Shown here one piece after another: positions 28,475 to 38,619 of a stretch of 64,000 bases of DNA; within the stretch, counting starts at the first letter, position 1; every line of letters begins with the position of its first letter. This stretch comes from an uncultured Phascolarctobacterium sp. (lineage in GTDB: Bacteria > Bacillota > Negativicutes > Acidaminococcales > Acidaminococcaceae): NCBI GenBank assembly GCA_947629685.1, contig CANREP010000001.1:1-64000 (forward strand). The letters run 5' to 3'. The notes below the pieces were generated by a model. The model did no database searches, was not told the DNA's origin, and worked only from the letters and a program-made list of their open reading frames with translations. Made by a program: the position numbers and the translations under genes.

Positions 28475-30360
28475 TCTTCCTCCTCAGCAAGCTCCGACAA
28501 ATAAGCCCAGCGGTCTACCAGCGCATCTAATTTCTGCTGCGCCGCCTCCTGCTCTTTCGTCAGCTCGCCCAGCCGCACAAAATCGCTGCCGCAGCCGTTG
28601 ATTTCTGCTCCCAGCATCTTGAGCTCCGCTTCCGTGCGGGCGATTTCCTGGTCGATATTTTCCAGCTCCAGCCTTTCGCTGTAGGTCATTTTCTTTTTGG
28701 CATTTTTCGGCGCCGCTTCCTTTACTGCTGCCTCTTTGGGTTTTTCCGCCACCAGCTGCGTCGCTTCCTGCGCCAGCGTATTCTCGTAATCGCTGTAGCC
28801 GCCCACAAACTGACGCAGCGTACCACCCGGCTGCAGAGCAAAAATCTTATTGGCAAACCTGTCCAGAAAATAACGGTCATGGGAAACGGCAATCACCGCT
28901 CCCGCAAAGCTGTCCAGATAATCCTCCAAAACGGATAAAGTCGGAATATCAAGATCATTGGTCGGTTCATCCAGCAGCAGCACATTGGGCGCTGTCATCA
29001 GCACCCGCAGCAGATACAGACGGCGCTTTTCGCCGCCGCTCAGTTTATTGACCGGCACCCACTGCAGCTCCGACGGAAACAGGAAACGCTCCAGCATCTG
29101 CGCCGCGCTGATACGGCTGCCGTCGGCGGTTTCAATATAATTATTTGCTTCTTTGATATATTCCAGCACCTTCTGACTGCTGTCGGGAAATTCGCTGTGC
29201 TGGGAAAAATAGCCTATCTTAACGGTTTGCCCCACGGTAATGCTGCCGCCGGTAGGCGCAAGACGTCCGGCAATAATATCCATCAGCGTCGACTTGCCTG
29301 CGCCGTTAGGACCTACGATGCCTACCCTGTCGTTGCGCAGCAGGATATAGCTGAACTCCCTGATATAGTCAATACCGTTATAGACCATGCTCACCTTGTC
29401 CAGCTCGATAACAGTCTTGCCCAGACGGCTGGCCACCGAGGACATTTCCAGACTGGCTTCCGTCTGCACGTTCTTTACTTCTGCCTCAATCTGGGCAAAG
29501 CGTTCCACACGGTCTTTCTTCTTGGTGCGGCGCGCTTCCGCCCCGCGGCTGATCCATGCCAGCTCACGGCGATAGATGTTGCGCAGTTTTTGCGCCGCAG
29601 ACGCTTCGGCAATGCGGCGTTCTTCACGCTTCTGCAGAAACAGGCTGTAATTGCCCGTATAAAGATAGCCCTTGCCGTTGTCGATTTCCAACGTGCGGTT
29701 GACTACCCTGTCGAAGAAATAACGGTCGTGGGTAACCATGAGCAGCGCGCCTTTGCGTTTCAGCAGCTGCTGTTCCAGCCAGGCTACCGTCGCGTTATCC
29801 ATATGGTTGGTAGGCTCGTCTAAAATCAGCAAATCGGACGGACGCACCAGGACACCTGCCAAAGCCACGCGCTTACGCTGCCCGCCGCTGAGCTCGCCCA
29901 TCTTCTGCTGTAAATCAGTAATCCCCAGCTGCGTTAAAACTGCCTTGGCTTCGCTTTCCAGCTGCCAGGCGTACTTATTATCCATCTCCTGCTGCAGCTC
30001 CAGAAGCTGTTTCTGCCGCCTGTCATTTTCGGGCTCGGCAGCTACCGCCTCTACTGCCGTTTCATACCGGCGCAGCAGCGCCATAAGCGGCGAATCTCCT
30101 TTAAAAATCTGCTCCAAAACTGTCGCTTCCGCTTCAAAAGGCGGGTCCTGCGGCAGATATTCCAGTACCACGCCGCCCGGAACGGTCAGTTTACCGCCGC
30201 CGCTTTCGCCTGCCGCAATCATTTTCAGCAGCGTACTTTTACCCGTACCGTTGACGCCTATAACGCCTATCTTGTCGCCTTCTTCTATATTAAAGCTGAT
30301 ATTTTCAAACAAAACTCTGTCCCCATAACTGCGGGACATATTTTCTGCGCTTAAAATCAT
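28468..30360 (-). CDS. ABC-F family ATP-binding protein (Uup-like, C-terminal coiled coil)
   Basis: Two Walker A (GVNGTGKSTL, GPNGAGKSTL) and two LSGGQ-type signatures. Confidence 0.88.
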   Translation of the reverse strand: MILSAENMSRSYGDRVLFENISFNIEEGDKIGVIGVNGTGKSTLLKMIAAGESGGGKLTVPGGVVLEYLPQDPPFEAEATVLEQIFKGDSPLMALLRRYETAVEAVAAEPENDRRQKQLLELQQEMDNKYAWQLESEAKAVLTQLGITDLQQKMGELSGGQRKRVALAGVLVRPSDLLILDEPTNHMDNATVAWLEQQLLKRKGALLMVTHDRYFFDRVVNRTLEIDNGKGYLYTGNYSLFLQKREERRIAEASAAQKLRNIYRRELAWISRGAEARRTKKKDRVERFAQIEAEVKNVQTEASLEMSSVASRLGKTVIELDKVSMVYNGIDYIREFSYILLRNDRVGIVGPNGAGKSTLMDIIAGRLAPTGGSITVGQTVKIGYFSQHSEFPDSSQKVLEYIKEANNYIETADGSRISAAQMLERFLFPSELQWVPVNKLSGGEKRRLYLLRVLMTAPNVLLLDEPTNDLDIPTLSVLEDYLDSFAGAVIAVSHDRYFLDRFANKIFALQPGGTLRQFVGGYSDYENTLAQEATQLVAEKPKEAAVKEAAPKNAKKKMTYSERLELENIDQEIARTEAELKMLGAEINGCGSDFVRLGELTKEQEAAQQKLDALVDRWAYLSELAEEEEC

Positions 30361-30447
30361 AACAAAAAGCCTGCTTCCTTCATAGATATATTGTTTATTA
30401 TATCATATGAAATAAGCAGGCTTATTATTTTCTTTATATAACATTTT

Positions 30448-30837
30448 CTATACTAAAATGTTACCATTTTCATCAGCATTTTTTGTCAAAGCTAAAATTC
30501 CTTCTATAAAAGCAATCAACGCAGGAATAAATGTCCAGAAAAAAATCAAATATAAAACTCCCTGTAAAGTTTTTCCAGCATAAAATTTATGTACACCAAG
30601 TCCTCCTAACAGCAAAGCTAATAAACCATAAGTAGTTTTATTGACCAACTTTTTCCCATTAGTGCTTTCAAAAACGTTTTTTTTACTTATAATTATTTTA
30701 TCTTCTTTTTGGTACACTTCAACATTTGTGCCAACAACAGGAGCAAAATCTAATATTTCTTGAGGAACTTCTTTAAATGTTCCATTTTCCATTCCAACTG
30801 TAACTATTCCATTATCTACTCTAATTATCTTCGCCAT
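30448..30837 (-). CDS. TM2 domain-containing protein
   Basis: GLLALLLGGLGVHKFYAGKTLQGVLYLIFFWTFIPALIAFIEGI. Confidence 0.8.
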   Translation of the reverse strand: MAKIIRVDNGIVTVGMENGTFKEVPQEILDFAPVVGTNVEVYQKEDKIIISKKNVFESTNGKKLVNKTTYGLLALLLGGLGVHKFYAGKTLQGVLYLIFFWTFIPALIAFIEGILALTKNADENGNILV

Positions 30838-31596
30838 GATATCATACACCTCTTTTTAATATAATATCTTACAATAATTATACAGCACGCTTTAACTACT
30901 CGGCAAGATATCTCTCTTCAAAATATTTCTAAAGAACCTTTTCTTTTATACATCTGAGTTTGTCAACACATATGCGATATACTTATCAATCTATGTATAC
31001 AATAACAGTACATACTGGTCTCTGATATAATTACTAATTTTATATCACAATATTACATAATTTTCTCAATATATTTCCCTTATATTATCAACTATTGATA
31101 TTTTAGTACAAATATTACATAGTAGTTTCATCTTTATATTATATTTGAGAAAATTTATTATATACCATTAAATTTAATCATTTATGTGTAGATATAAAAC
31201 TGTACATGTTTTTAAAGAAAGATTGTTATCTAAATAACTATAAGTTTCGCAAATCACGTACATATCTTGATTTTCTTTATTGCAAAACAAACATTGTTTT
31301 AAGAACAGAGGCTATTTTTAACTACACGATATTTTCCCCACTACTGATTTAGAGTATTTTAAATTTTATTTCCCTAAAGGTGATACGTTCAAAGTGTATA
31401 CACTACATAGGGTAAATTTTTGCTATAGATTTTTAATATCATTAAATATCAGTGGCGGTAGTGTCAGGCGGGTCGCTTATTTATGAAACCAGCTTATATA
31501 GTATCATACTAAACTAGTTTAAATTACGCAAATTTACTCTATCGCATTACTGGTACCAAGTGTATCTACGCTAATAGATAAGTATACTCATAAAAA

Positions 31597-31632
31597 CATA
31601 AACCATAGCTTATTTTTAAGCTATGGTTTATG
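31597..31632 (-). terminator. Terminator after autotransporter gene
   Basis: Perfect 16-bp stem, 4-nt loop (cataaaccatagctta-tttt-taagctatggtttatg). Confidence 0.85.
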
Positions 31633-31710
31633 CTTTACTCTATTTCTTTTATATTATTTCTACTCGACTATATGCTATATACTGTTTTAATCCAGTATAT
31701 TCTGCGACTA

Positions 31711-34700
31711 TTAGAAGCTCCAGGTCAGGTTTGCCATCCATTTATTGGCTTTGACGGTATCGCCTTTCTGGTATTCATAACCTAAGCCATAGGTTACGTT
31801 GGCTTTTTCAGCTTCTACTGCAAAACGGCTTACAAAGCTGCCGCTGTCTGCCGTGTCAAAGCCAAAGCCGTTAGCTGCACCATTCAGGCTGACAGTCTGA
31901 TTGGTATCTCTGTCGCCCATAGCCCATACATAGCCTGCTTCTACTACCGGACGGATAGTCCAGTCGCCTGCTTTGGTATCACAGCTGTAGGTTACGCCTA
32001 CAGGCAGCAGCCACAGGTTCTGCTCGTCAACATCGTAGTTCATACCGATGCTGTTGGTGTAGTTGCCGGTACCAAGGTGCATGTAACGCAGTCCTGCATA
32101 AGGTACAAACTGACCAATGCCTGCTTCTACTTTCTGCTCTGCTCTTACACCAATGCTGAATACATCGGTATCAGCGTCGGCAGTCAGCTTGTAACCGCTG
32201 TTGTTTTGAGTAATATCGCTGCTGCCATGCATGTAGGTAATATCGCCGATAACGGCGCTGTTACCATTGTCAATACGTCCGTATACGGATGCGCCATAGT
32301 ATTCGGCTTCATTTTTGGTGTAGGAGGCAAGGTTGCTGTTAGTTACATCGCCTTCAACATAGCTGAGGGCGATACCTGCTGTTGCTTTGCCTTTTTTGTA
32401 CAAATCGCTGCCCACTACGATGCCGTTGTACTGGAGGTCGTAGTCAGCATTCAAACCGCCCAGGCTAATGCCTTCGATGTTTTCTTTGTTATGTACATAA
32501 TGTGCCCAGATGTCTTTATCCTGGTCGCCATGGGTTGCAATAGAGAGATGGTCTGCTACCGCATCGGTCATAGCGTTGCTTACGCTGTAAGCAGCATGGT
32601 TTACGCCGCCCATTTCACCCATGTTTGCTGCGCTGTTGAAGGCTGCAACCTGAGCTGCTTTGGCAGCATTGGTTTTGCTGTTTGCTGCAGCGTTGAAGAA
32701 ATCAAAGGCTGCATTGCCTTCATTTTTATCAGCTAAAGTTTTATCAACAACGTCAGCAATTACTACTGTGCCTGCGCCGTAAACATTATCTACTTTATCA
32801 TAGCTTGCGGTAACGTCAAAAGCATTGTCAGCAGCAGTATCACCTGCAAATACTAACAGAGAGTTGTCGGAAATAATGTTGCCATCTGCCCAACCAGCAT
32901 CTGACCCGGCAATTACTTGATAGGTTTCACCTTTTTTAGCGTTGTCAATGTAGAGTTTAGCATTAGTATCAACCGTTACATTATTATCAGTTGCACCTGT
33001 AATTGCAGCAGTTGTATCATTAAACTGCGCACCGTCAATCATAGTTACAGAGTTAGCAGCTGCAGTAAAGGTTCCATTGTTATCAATGGTAGGCGCTGCT
33101 GTCAAAGTACCATCTGCTACTATTGCGCCATTTGTCAGATCTACGCTATCAGCAAGGTAAAGAGCTGCAGTAATATCTTGTTCACCCCAGGTAAGGCCTG
33201 TCTTAGCAAATACTTCCTGAGCTTCAGCAGTATTATCTACGCCAAAAGAAAGTACGGAGTTTTGGCCTACAGCATATTTACCGTCAAGCGTAGTACTCTT
33301 TTCTACAGCCATATTGGAAGCGTCAGAAATTACAGCATTGTCTTTCCAGGCAGGGTCAAGGAATACTGTTGCGCCATTTAAAGTAGCATTGCCTACTACA
33401 ACATTACCTGCTTTATCTTCGCTGCCAATGTTGATGACTGCGCCGTTTGCACCAGTTAAAGTAGCTGTATTTACAGCACCAGTAATAGTGTTAGTTGTGC
33501 TTGCAATTACAGTAACTTTTGCATTTAGCGCACCGCTTGCTGCGTCAAGATTACCGCCATTTAAGGTTACGCCATCAGTAATAGTAGTTTGTCCGTTGGT
33601 AGTTAAGTTACTGTCAGTATTAACAATTACGCTGCCAGTTAAGGTGTATTTAGTTTCGGAAGTTGCCAAAGCATTACCGATGGTGAAGGAGCCATTGTCC
33701 CCGCTATCGCCGATAGTCACATTAGCAGCTTCACCTGTAGTCTTTATAATCTCACCGCCCTGGCTGCCTCCCAATGTTACGTTCTTATCATTCTTGATGG
33801 TTACATTTGTGCCATCTCCCAAGTCAAGTTGGCCTGCACTGAAACCTTCTGAAACAGCCCCAGCACCAGTATCACCAACAACCAAATCACCATTTGCTAC
33901 AACAGTTACTTTATCGAGAGCAACATCACTACCAATAGCGGCAGCATCTTCAACACTGATTGTATTATCAGCTTCGCCTTCAGTAACCAAGTCGCCGGTC
34001 ATAACAATTTTTGTTTCACTGTCCGCCTGATATTCTTTTAAATTATTAACAGCAGAATTTAAATAATTCAGGCTATATTTCTCATCATTAAATTTTAAAG
34101 TACCGCCTTCATAACTGATAGCAGTATTTGTTACTCTACCGGACTCAGAGTTCAGAACAGTTTCATCATTAGTTACATCTACACCATGTTCAAAAATCTG
34201 GTCAGCTTTAGTTTCGATAATGCCATTATCTTTAAGAACTATGCCGCCTGTAACAATTTCAAAATTCTCAATATGTTCTGCGTCATACTTTTCATTAAGA
34301 TATGCATAGTTGTTGCCTTCCAGGCCAACTAAATATCTTAAGTTATCAGCCTTTAAAGTACCGCCGGTTATTTCAATGCGGCCAGCATCTTCCCCAGCAA
34401 GTTTAGCCGCCATAAAGTAGCCATACCCTGTACCATCAGTATCAACTTTATAAACAGTATCAGCATTGCCATTCAGAATAACTTTGCCGCCATTCCACGC
34501 AATGATGCCATCGTTAGTAGCAACATTACCGTTATTTACGGTAATTAAACTGCCAGCCCCTTGAGCATCCAAAGAAGAGTTAACTGCTGCATCATTGATA
34601 GTTACTTTACCACCCATTTCAGCCTGTACATCGGTATAGCCATCTACAACAGGTTTACCATCCACCATAACGATTGTATTATCATTATCATTTTCTTGCA

Positions 34701-35280
34701 CATACCAGTCAGCTTCATTTATACTGCCACCAGTAATTTCAATAAAGGATCCTTCTCCTTCACCATTAGTGCCTTCAGCCATAATATTCCCAGTAATATT
34801 GACATTATTAGCGATTAAACCACTGCCTTCGTTAACTCGGATATATTCCTGTGCATATTTATTACCACTTTCCTGATAATAATCTTTAGAAACAATACTG
34901 CCGCCATTAAAATTAGCTACACCACCATCAATTCTAACATCACCTGTTATTAAAGCGTTGTTAGTCGTTAAAGACAGCTTATCACCTGAATTCATATCAA
35001 TGCCACCAGAGATGTTGCCAGCATTTTTAAAAGTGACATCTGATTCGCCGCGAACTGTTAATTTTTCTATATTATATTCCCCATTAACAGTTACCTTAGC
35101 ACCGGATTGTTGGAATTCACCACTTACAATGACGTTTTTACCATTTAATTCTGTGCCAGTGATTTCTTTATCAGTATCAATAAAATAATCTTCTGCCGCT
35201 AAAACAGTACCGCATACGCCAAATACACTTGCGGCTAAAACAGTGCATAAAACCTTTCTTGACAAATCACTTTTCTTCAC
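31711..35280 (-). CDS. Type Va autotransporter (beta-helix-like passenger, C-terminal autotransporter beta domain)
   Basis: N-terminal signal sequence ...VCGTVLAA; Asn/Gly-rich passenger; C-terminal barrel ending in ...WMANLTWSF. Confidence 0.87.
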   Translation of the reverse strand: MKKSDLSRKVLCTVLAASVFGVCGTVLAAEDYFIDTDKEITGTELNGKNVIVSGEFQQSGAKVTVNGEYNIEKLTVRGESDVTFKNAGNISGGIDMNSGDKLSLTTNNALITGDVRIDGGVANFNGGSIVSKDYYQESGNKYAQEYIRVNEGSGLIANNVNITGNIMAEGTNGEGEGSFIEITGGSINEADWYVQENDNDNTIVMVDGKPVVDGYTDVQAEMGGKVTINDAAVNSSLDAQGAGSLITVNNGNVATNDGIIAWNGGKVILNGNADTVYKVDTDGTGYGYFMAAKLAGEDAGRIEITGGTLKADNLRYLVGLEGNNYAYLNEKYDAEHIENFEIVTGGIVLKDNGIIETKADQIFEHGVDVTNDETVLNSESGRVTNTAISYEGGTLKFNDEKYSLNYLNSAVNNLKEYQADSETKIVMTGDLVTEGEADNTISVEDAAAIGSDVALDKVTVVANGDLVVGDTGAGAVSEGFSAGQLDLGDGTNVTIKNDKNVTLGGSQGGEIIKTTGEAANVTIGDSGDNGSFTIGNALATSETKYTLTGSVIVNTDSNLTTNGQTTITDGVTLNGGNLDAASGALNAKVTVIASTTNTITGAVNTATLTGANGAVINIGSEDKAGNVVVGNATLNGATVFLDPAWKDNAVISDASNMAVEKSTTLDGKYAVGQNSVLSFGVDNTAEAQEVFAKTGLTWGEQDITAALYLADSVDLTNGAIVADGTLTAAPTIDNNGTFTAAANSVTMIDGAQFNDTTAAITGATDNNVTVDTNAKLYIDNAKKGETYQVIAGSDAGWADGNIISDNSLLVFAGDTAADNAFDVTASYDKVDNVYGAGTVVIADVVDKTLADKNEGNAAFDFFNAAANSKTNAAKAAQVAAFNSAANMGEMGGVNHAAYSVSNAMTDAVADHLSIATHGDQDKDIWAHYVHNKENIEGISLGGLNADYDLQYNGIVVGSDLYKKGKATAGIALSYVEGDVTNSNLASYTKNEAEYYGASVYGRIDNGNSAVIGDITYMHGSSDITQNNSGYKLTADADTDVFSIGVRAEQKVEAGIGQFVPYAGLRYMHLGTGNYTNSIGMNYDVDEQNLWLLPVGVTYSCDTKAGDWTIRPVVEAGYVWAMGDRDTNQTVSLNGAANGFGFDTADSGSFVSRFAVEAEKANVTYGLGYEYQKGDTVKANKWMANLTWSF

Positions 35281-35386
35281 AAAATCAACCTCTTTCCAAA
35301 TTTTATTAATATTAAATTTTGAGATAGCATATGTTTTTTCTAATAATTTAAGTACGCATTATTTACAATGTAGTTAGGCTAAAACT

Positions 35387-35608
35387 TTACATTTCACAGA
35401 TTAAATCATTAACTTTTACTTCTAACGCATTAGCAATCTTAAACAAAGTCTCCATAGAATAACTATGTCCGTAGTTTCCTCTTTCAATCAAACTGAGATA
35501 ATTACTGCTTATTCCCACTATTTCTGAAAGCTGTGCTTGTGTATAACCTTTTTTCTTTCTGTAATATGCAATTTTTAGCCCTATTTCCTTATATTTAAGT
35601 GCGAACAA
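35387..35608 (-). CDS. XRE-family HTH regulator
   Basis: YTQAQLSEIVGISSNYLSLIERG. Confidence 0.85.
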   Translation of the reverse strand: MFALKYKEIGLKIAYYRKKKGYTQAQLSEIVGISSNYLSLIERGNYGHSYSMETLFKIANALEVKVNDLICEM

Positions 35609-35829
35609 AACATCACTTCACCCCTATGTAAAATTATCCCACAAAGAAAATATTAAACAACAAATATATACTTTGAATATTCGTATCTATACATTGAAAT
35701 AATCCAGTATTACTAATTACATATTGCTTTTCTAAATATTCATTACCACAAACCAGCCGTGGACAGCTTTATCAAGATAACTGAAAGCGGAATATTTTTC
35801 CATACTTCTATCTATAATTATAAAAACGA

Positions 35830-35862
35830 GATAGCCAATTTTTGGCTATCTCGTTTTATTTG
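35830..35862 (-). terminator. Terminator after WYL regulator
   Basis: aacgagatagccaatttttggctatctcgtt. Confidence 0.75.
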
Positions 35863-35873
35863 TACAAAATCTA

Positions 35874-36851
35874 TTATTTTGCATTATTTTCTATTATCTC
35901 TACATTATCGCCCTGACTCCGCAGCCACATTTCTATCCCGTCTCCGTAAGCTTCTGCGATAAGCAAACATCCCTTCTCAGAATGTTTTAAAACTTTTGCT
36001 GTAGGTATGCGGTCCAGTATGGCTTCTAAGGAAGGCCCTCTAAACCAAAACTTTACCTGATGCAATTTACCACTATACATAAATTGTACCCTTTTACGAA
36101 ACTCACCTTCTTCAAATCTATCCTCATACGGTACACGAAAATGTTTATCAGTAAAGTTACACTTCTTTATCCTGTCAATCCTATATAAAATAGGAATCTG
36201 CTCACAGCCTTCTTTAAAAGTTATTTTTTCCACACTGTCTGTGTCATCAATATTAGCAACCAAATAAAAATAAAATTCTGAGAACATTATACTTAACGGT
36301 TTCACTACCCTGTTGACCTGTGAGCCATTTTGTCTGTAATAAGTAATTTCTAACTCTGTATGCTGCCTTATCGCCTGAGAAATGTCCCATAATCTATTTA
36401 GCAATAATTCTTTGTGCTGTAATTCTGCATAGTGAAACTTTTCATTAGCAATCAGGTCATTTATATGTCTCTGATTTTCATGCGGCACACAACAGGAAAC
36501 TAATTTCTCCAATATGGGGAACATTTCTGCTTTCATCAAGGCCCTGCTTTCCAATAATATTTTCACTACTGCAAAAGCTTCCTCATTGCTCAATAAACTA
36601 CGTGCAGGCGGTTCCAACTTATATCCTTTTATTTTTCTATCATACAACAACTGCTGCACAACGCCGGTATCCTCGCTTTGATTGGCTACAAAAGCCCGCA
36701 AGTCATCTATATCTCTTTGCACCGATCTTAAAGAACAATTAAACTTTACAGCTTCTTTTTCTTTATATAAAGGGCGACCTTCTACAAGTCTATTATACAT
36801 ACTCAGCAGGCGATTCTTAGCTACATATACATTTTTGTTGCTTTCTTTCAT
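35874..36851 (-). CDS. WYL-domain transcriptional regulator
   Basis: N-terminal HTH plus WYL-like domain (KPLSIMFSEFYFYLVANIDD). Confidence 0.78.
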   Translation of the reverse strand: MKESNKNVYVAKNRLLSMYNRLVEGRPLYKEKEAVKFNCSLRSVQRDIDDLRAFVANQSEDTGVVQQLLYDRKIKGYKLEPPARSLLSNEEAFAVVKILLESRALMKAEMFPILEKLVSCCVPHENQRHINDLIANEKFHYAELQHKELLLNRLWDISQAIRQHTELEITYYRQNGSQVNRVVKPLSIMFSEFYFYLVANIDDTDSVEKITFKEGCEQIPILYRIDRIKKCNFTDKHFRVPYEDRFEEGEFRKRVQFMYSGKLHQVKFWFRGPSLEAILDRIPTAKVLKHSEKGCLLIAEAYGDGIEMWLRSQGDNVEIIENNAK

Positions 36852-37023
36852 ATCAGCACAGCTCCAATATTATCCAAGTCTATTACTCTTCAGTAAATTA
36901 TACAACATAGCAGTATAAGATGCTAACGATGGACTAAAACTTTTCTTTCAAAGTAAAAGCCCCCAGCCATTCTGCAAGAGAAGACCGGGGGCTGCTGTAG
37001 ATTTATTTTTTCGGGGAAATTGC

Positions 37024-37503
37024 TTACCAATGATATTTTTCGCCGCGGCTGATTTTAAAGGCGCGGTAAATCTGCTCTACTAACAGCAGGCGTATCATCT
37101 GGTGGGTAAAGGTCATCTTGGAAAAACTCAGGGCAAAATCTGCCCGCCTGCGCAAATCGTCCGTATAACCAAAGGCTCCTCCGATAACGAAGGTTATGTG
37201 GCTTTTCCCGCTCAGCGCCAGCTCATCCAGCTTAGCTGCCAAGTCAGGTGAGGACAGCTGCCTGCCGATTACATCCAGCAAAATTACGTAAGAATTTTCC
37301 GGGATAATGTTCAGCAGCCTTTGCGTCTCCTTTTCCAGCACCTGCTGCTTCTGCGCCGGTGACGGGTCGTCGGGCATCCGCTCCTCGCCGATAGCCACAA
37401 CCTCCAGCTTGCAGAAAGGCGTCAGCCTTTTAGTAAATTCTTCGATACCGGCCGTCAGATATTTTTCCTTAATCTTGCCTACGCAGGCAATGGTTATCTT
37501 CAC
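37024..37503 (-). CDS. rlmH: 23S rRNA pseudouridine(1915) N3-methyltransferase RlmH
   Basis: FVIGGAFGYTDDLRRRADFALSFSKMTFTHQMIRLLLVEQIYRAFKI. Confidence 0.95.
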   Translation of the reverse strand: MKITIACVGKIKEKYLTAGIEEFTKRLTPFCKLEVVAIGEERMPDDPSPAQKQQVLEKETQRLLNIIPENSYVILLDVIGRQLSSPDLAAKLDELALSGKSHITFVIGGAFGYTDDLRRRADFALSFSKMTFTHQMIRLLLVEQIYRAFKISRGEKYHW

Positions 37504-37506
37504 GGC

Positions 37507-38601
37507 TTAGTATCCTTTCGGCACTTCTGCCAGCGTTACCTGTCTGCTTTCGGCAGCGCCGTTGCGCATAATGGTAACTTCTACCGTATCGCCTACGCGG
37601 CATTCGTTCAGCTTAGTACGCAAATCTACAGCCGTGCTGACCTTGTTGCCGTTAAAGCTGAGGATGATGTCGCCGGCACGGATGCCTGCCTCGTCAGCCG
37701 GGCTGCCCTGCACAACCTTGACGATGAAGATACCGCCGTGCAAGTCGATTTCAAAACCGTAACGTGCGGCAATATCCTTATCCATCAGAGAAGCGCCCAG
37801 ATACGGACGGGCAATGCGTCCTTTTTCCACCAGTTCGTCCAAAATAGGTTTAGCAGTATTTACGGGGATAGCAAAGCCAATGCCCTCTACGCCGCTGACC
37901 GCTACCTTGGCGCTGTTGATGCCCACTACTTCGCCGTCAGCATTGACGAGCGCGCCGCCGCTGTTGCCGGGATTGATAGCCGCATCTGTCTGGATAAGGT
38001 TGAATTTACGCTCGCCCACTTCGATGCTGCGGTTCAATGCGCTGATAACACCCGCCGTAACGCTGCCGCGGAATTCCAATCCCAGCGGGTTGCCGATAGC
38101 GATAGCCGGCTCGCCTACCAGCAGGCTGTCGGAATCGCCGAACTGCGCTACGGGCAGGTCTTTTTCGTCAATCTTGACTACTGCCAGATCGGTAACTGCG
38201 TCTGCGCCCAGCACCTTGCCTTTCACGGTGCGTCCGTCCGTCAGGCTGACGATGATTTCGGAAGCGCCCTCTACCACATGGTTATTAGTAGCGATATAGC
38301 CGCGTTTATCGTAAATAACGCCGCTGCCAGTACCGCGCTCGGTCAGCTGCACCCGGTTAAAGATGTCGCGGACATAAGCCTTGTTGGTAATGCCAACTAC
38401 TGCGGGGCCAACCTTGCTTGCCGCCGCTACAATAGGCGTATTGCGCGCCGCGCTCAGCTTCTGCTCTGCCGCAGCTGCCGGTTTGTTGTCCTTGACAGCC
38501 GCATCGGTCTTATTATCGCCGCAGCCTGCAATCAGCACTGCTGCGCCAATCAGTCCGCAGACAAATATATTCAGTGATTTTCTGATAATCCTGTTGCTCA
38601 T
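37507..38601 (-). CDS. HtrA/DegP-like trypsin-family protease with PDZ domain, probable lipoprotein
   Basis: TNNHVVEGA, GNSGGALVN; lipobox LIAGC; PDZ domain. Confidence 0.9.
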   Translation of the reverse strand: MSNRIIRKSLNIFVCGLIGAAVLIAGCGDNKTDAAVKDNKPAAAAEQKLSAARNTPIVAAASKVGPAVVGITNKAYVRDIFNRVQLTERGTGSGVIYDKRGYIATNNHVVEGASEIIVSLTDGRTVKGKVLGADAVTDLAVVKIDEKDLPVAQFGDSDSLLVGEPAIAIGNPLGLEFRGSVTAGVISALNRSIEVGERKFNLIQTDAAINPGNSGGALVNADGEVVGINSAKVAVSGVEGIGFAIPVNTAKPILDELVEKGRIARPYLGASLMDKDIAARYGFEIDLHGGIFIVKVVQGSPADEAGIRAGDIILSFNGNKVSTAVDLRTKLNECRVGDTVEVTIMRNGAAESRQVTLAEVPKGY

Positions 38602-38619
38602 TTGTTTTCACTCCCTGTA

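Noticed and set aside
32077-34030. Plus-strand ORFs (219, 154, 238 aa) inside the autotransporter
   Set aside because: Antisense frames of a repetitive passenger, Ser/Val/Cys-rich low-complexity products.
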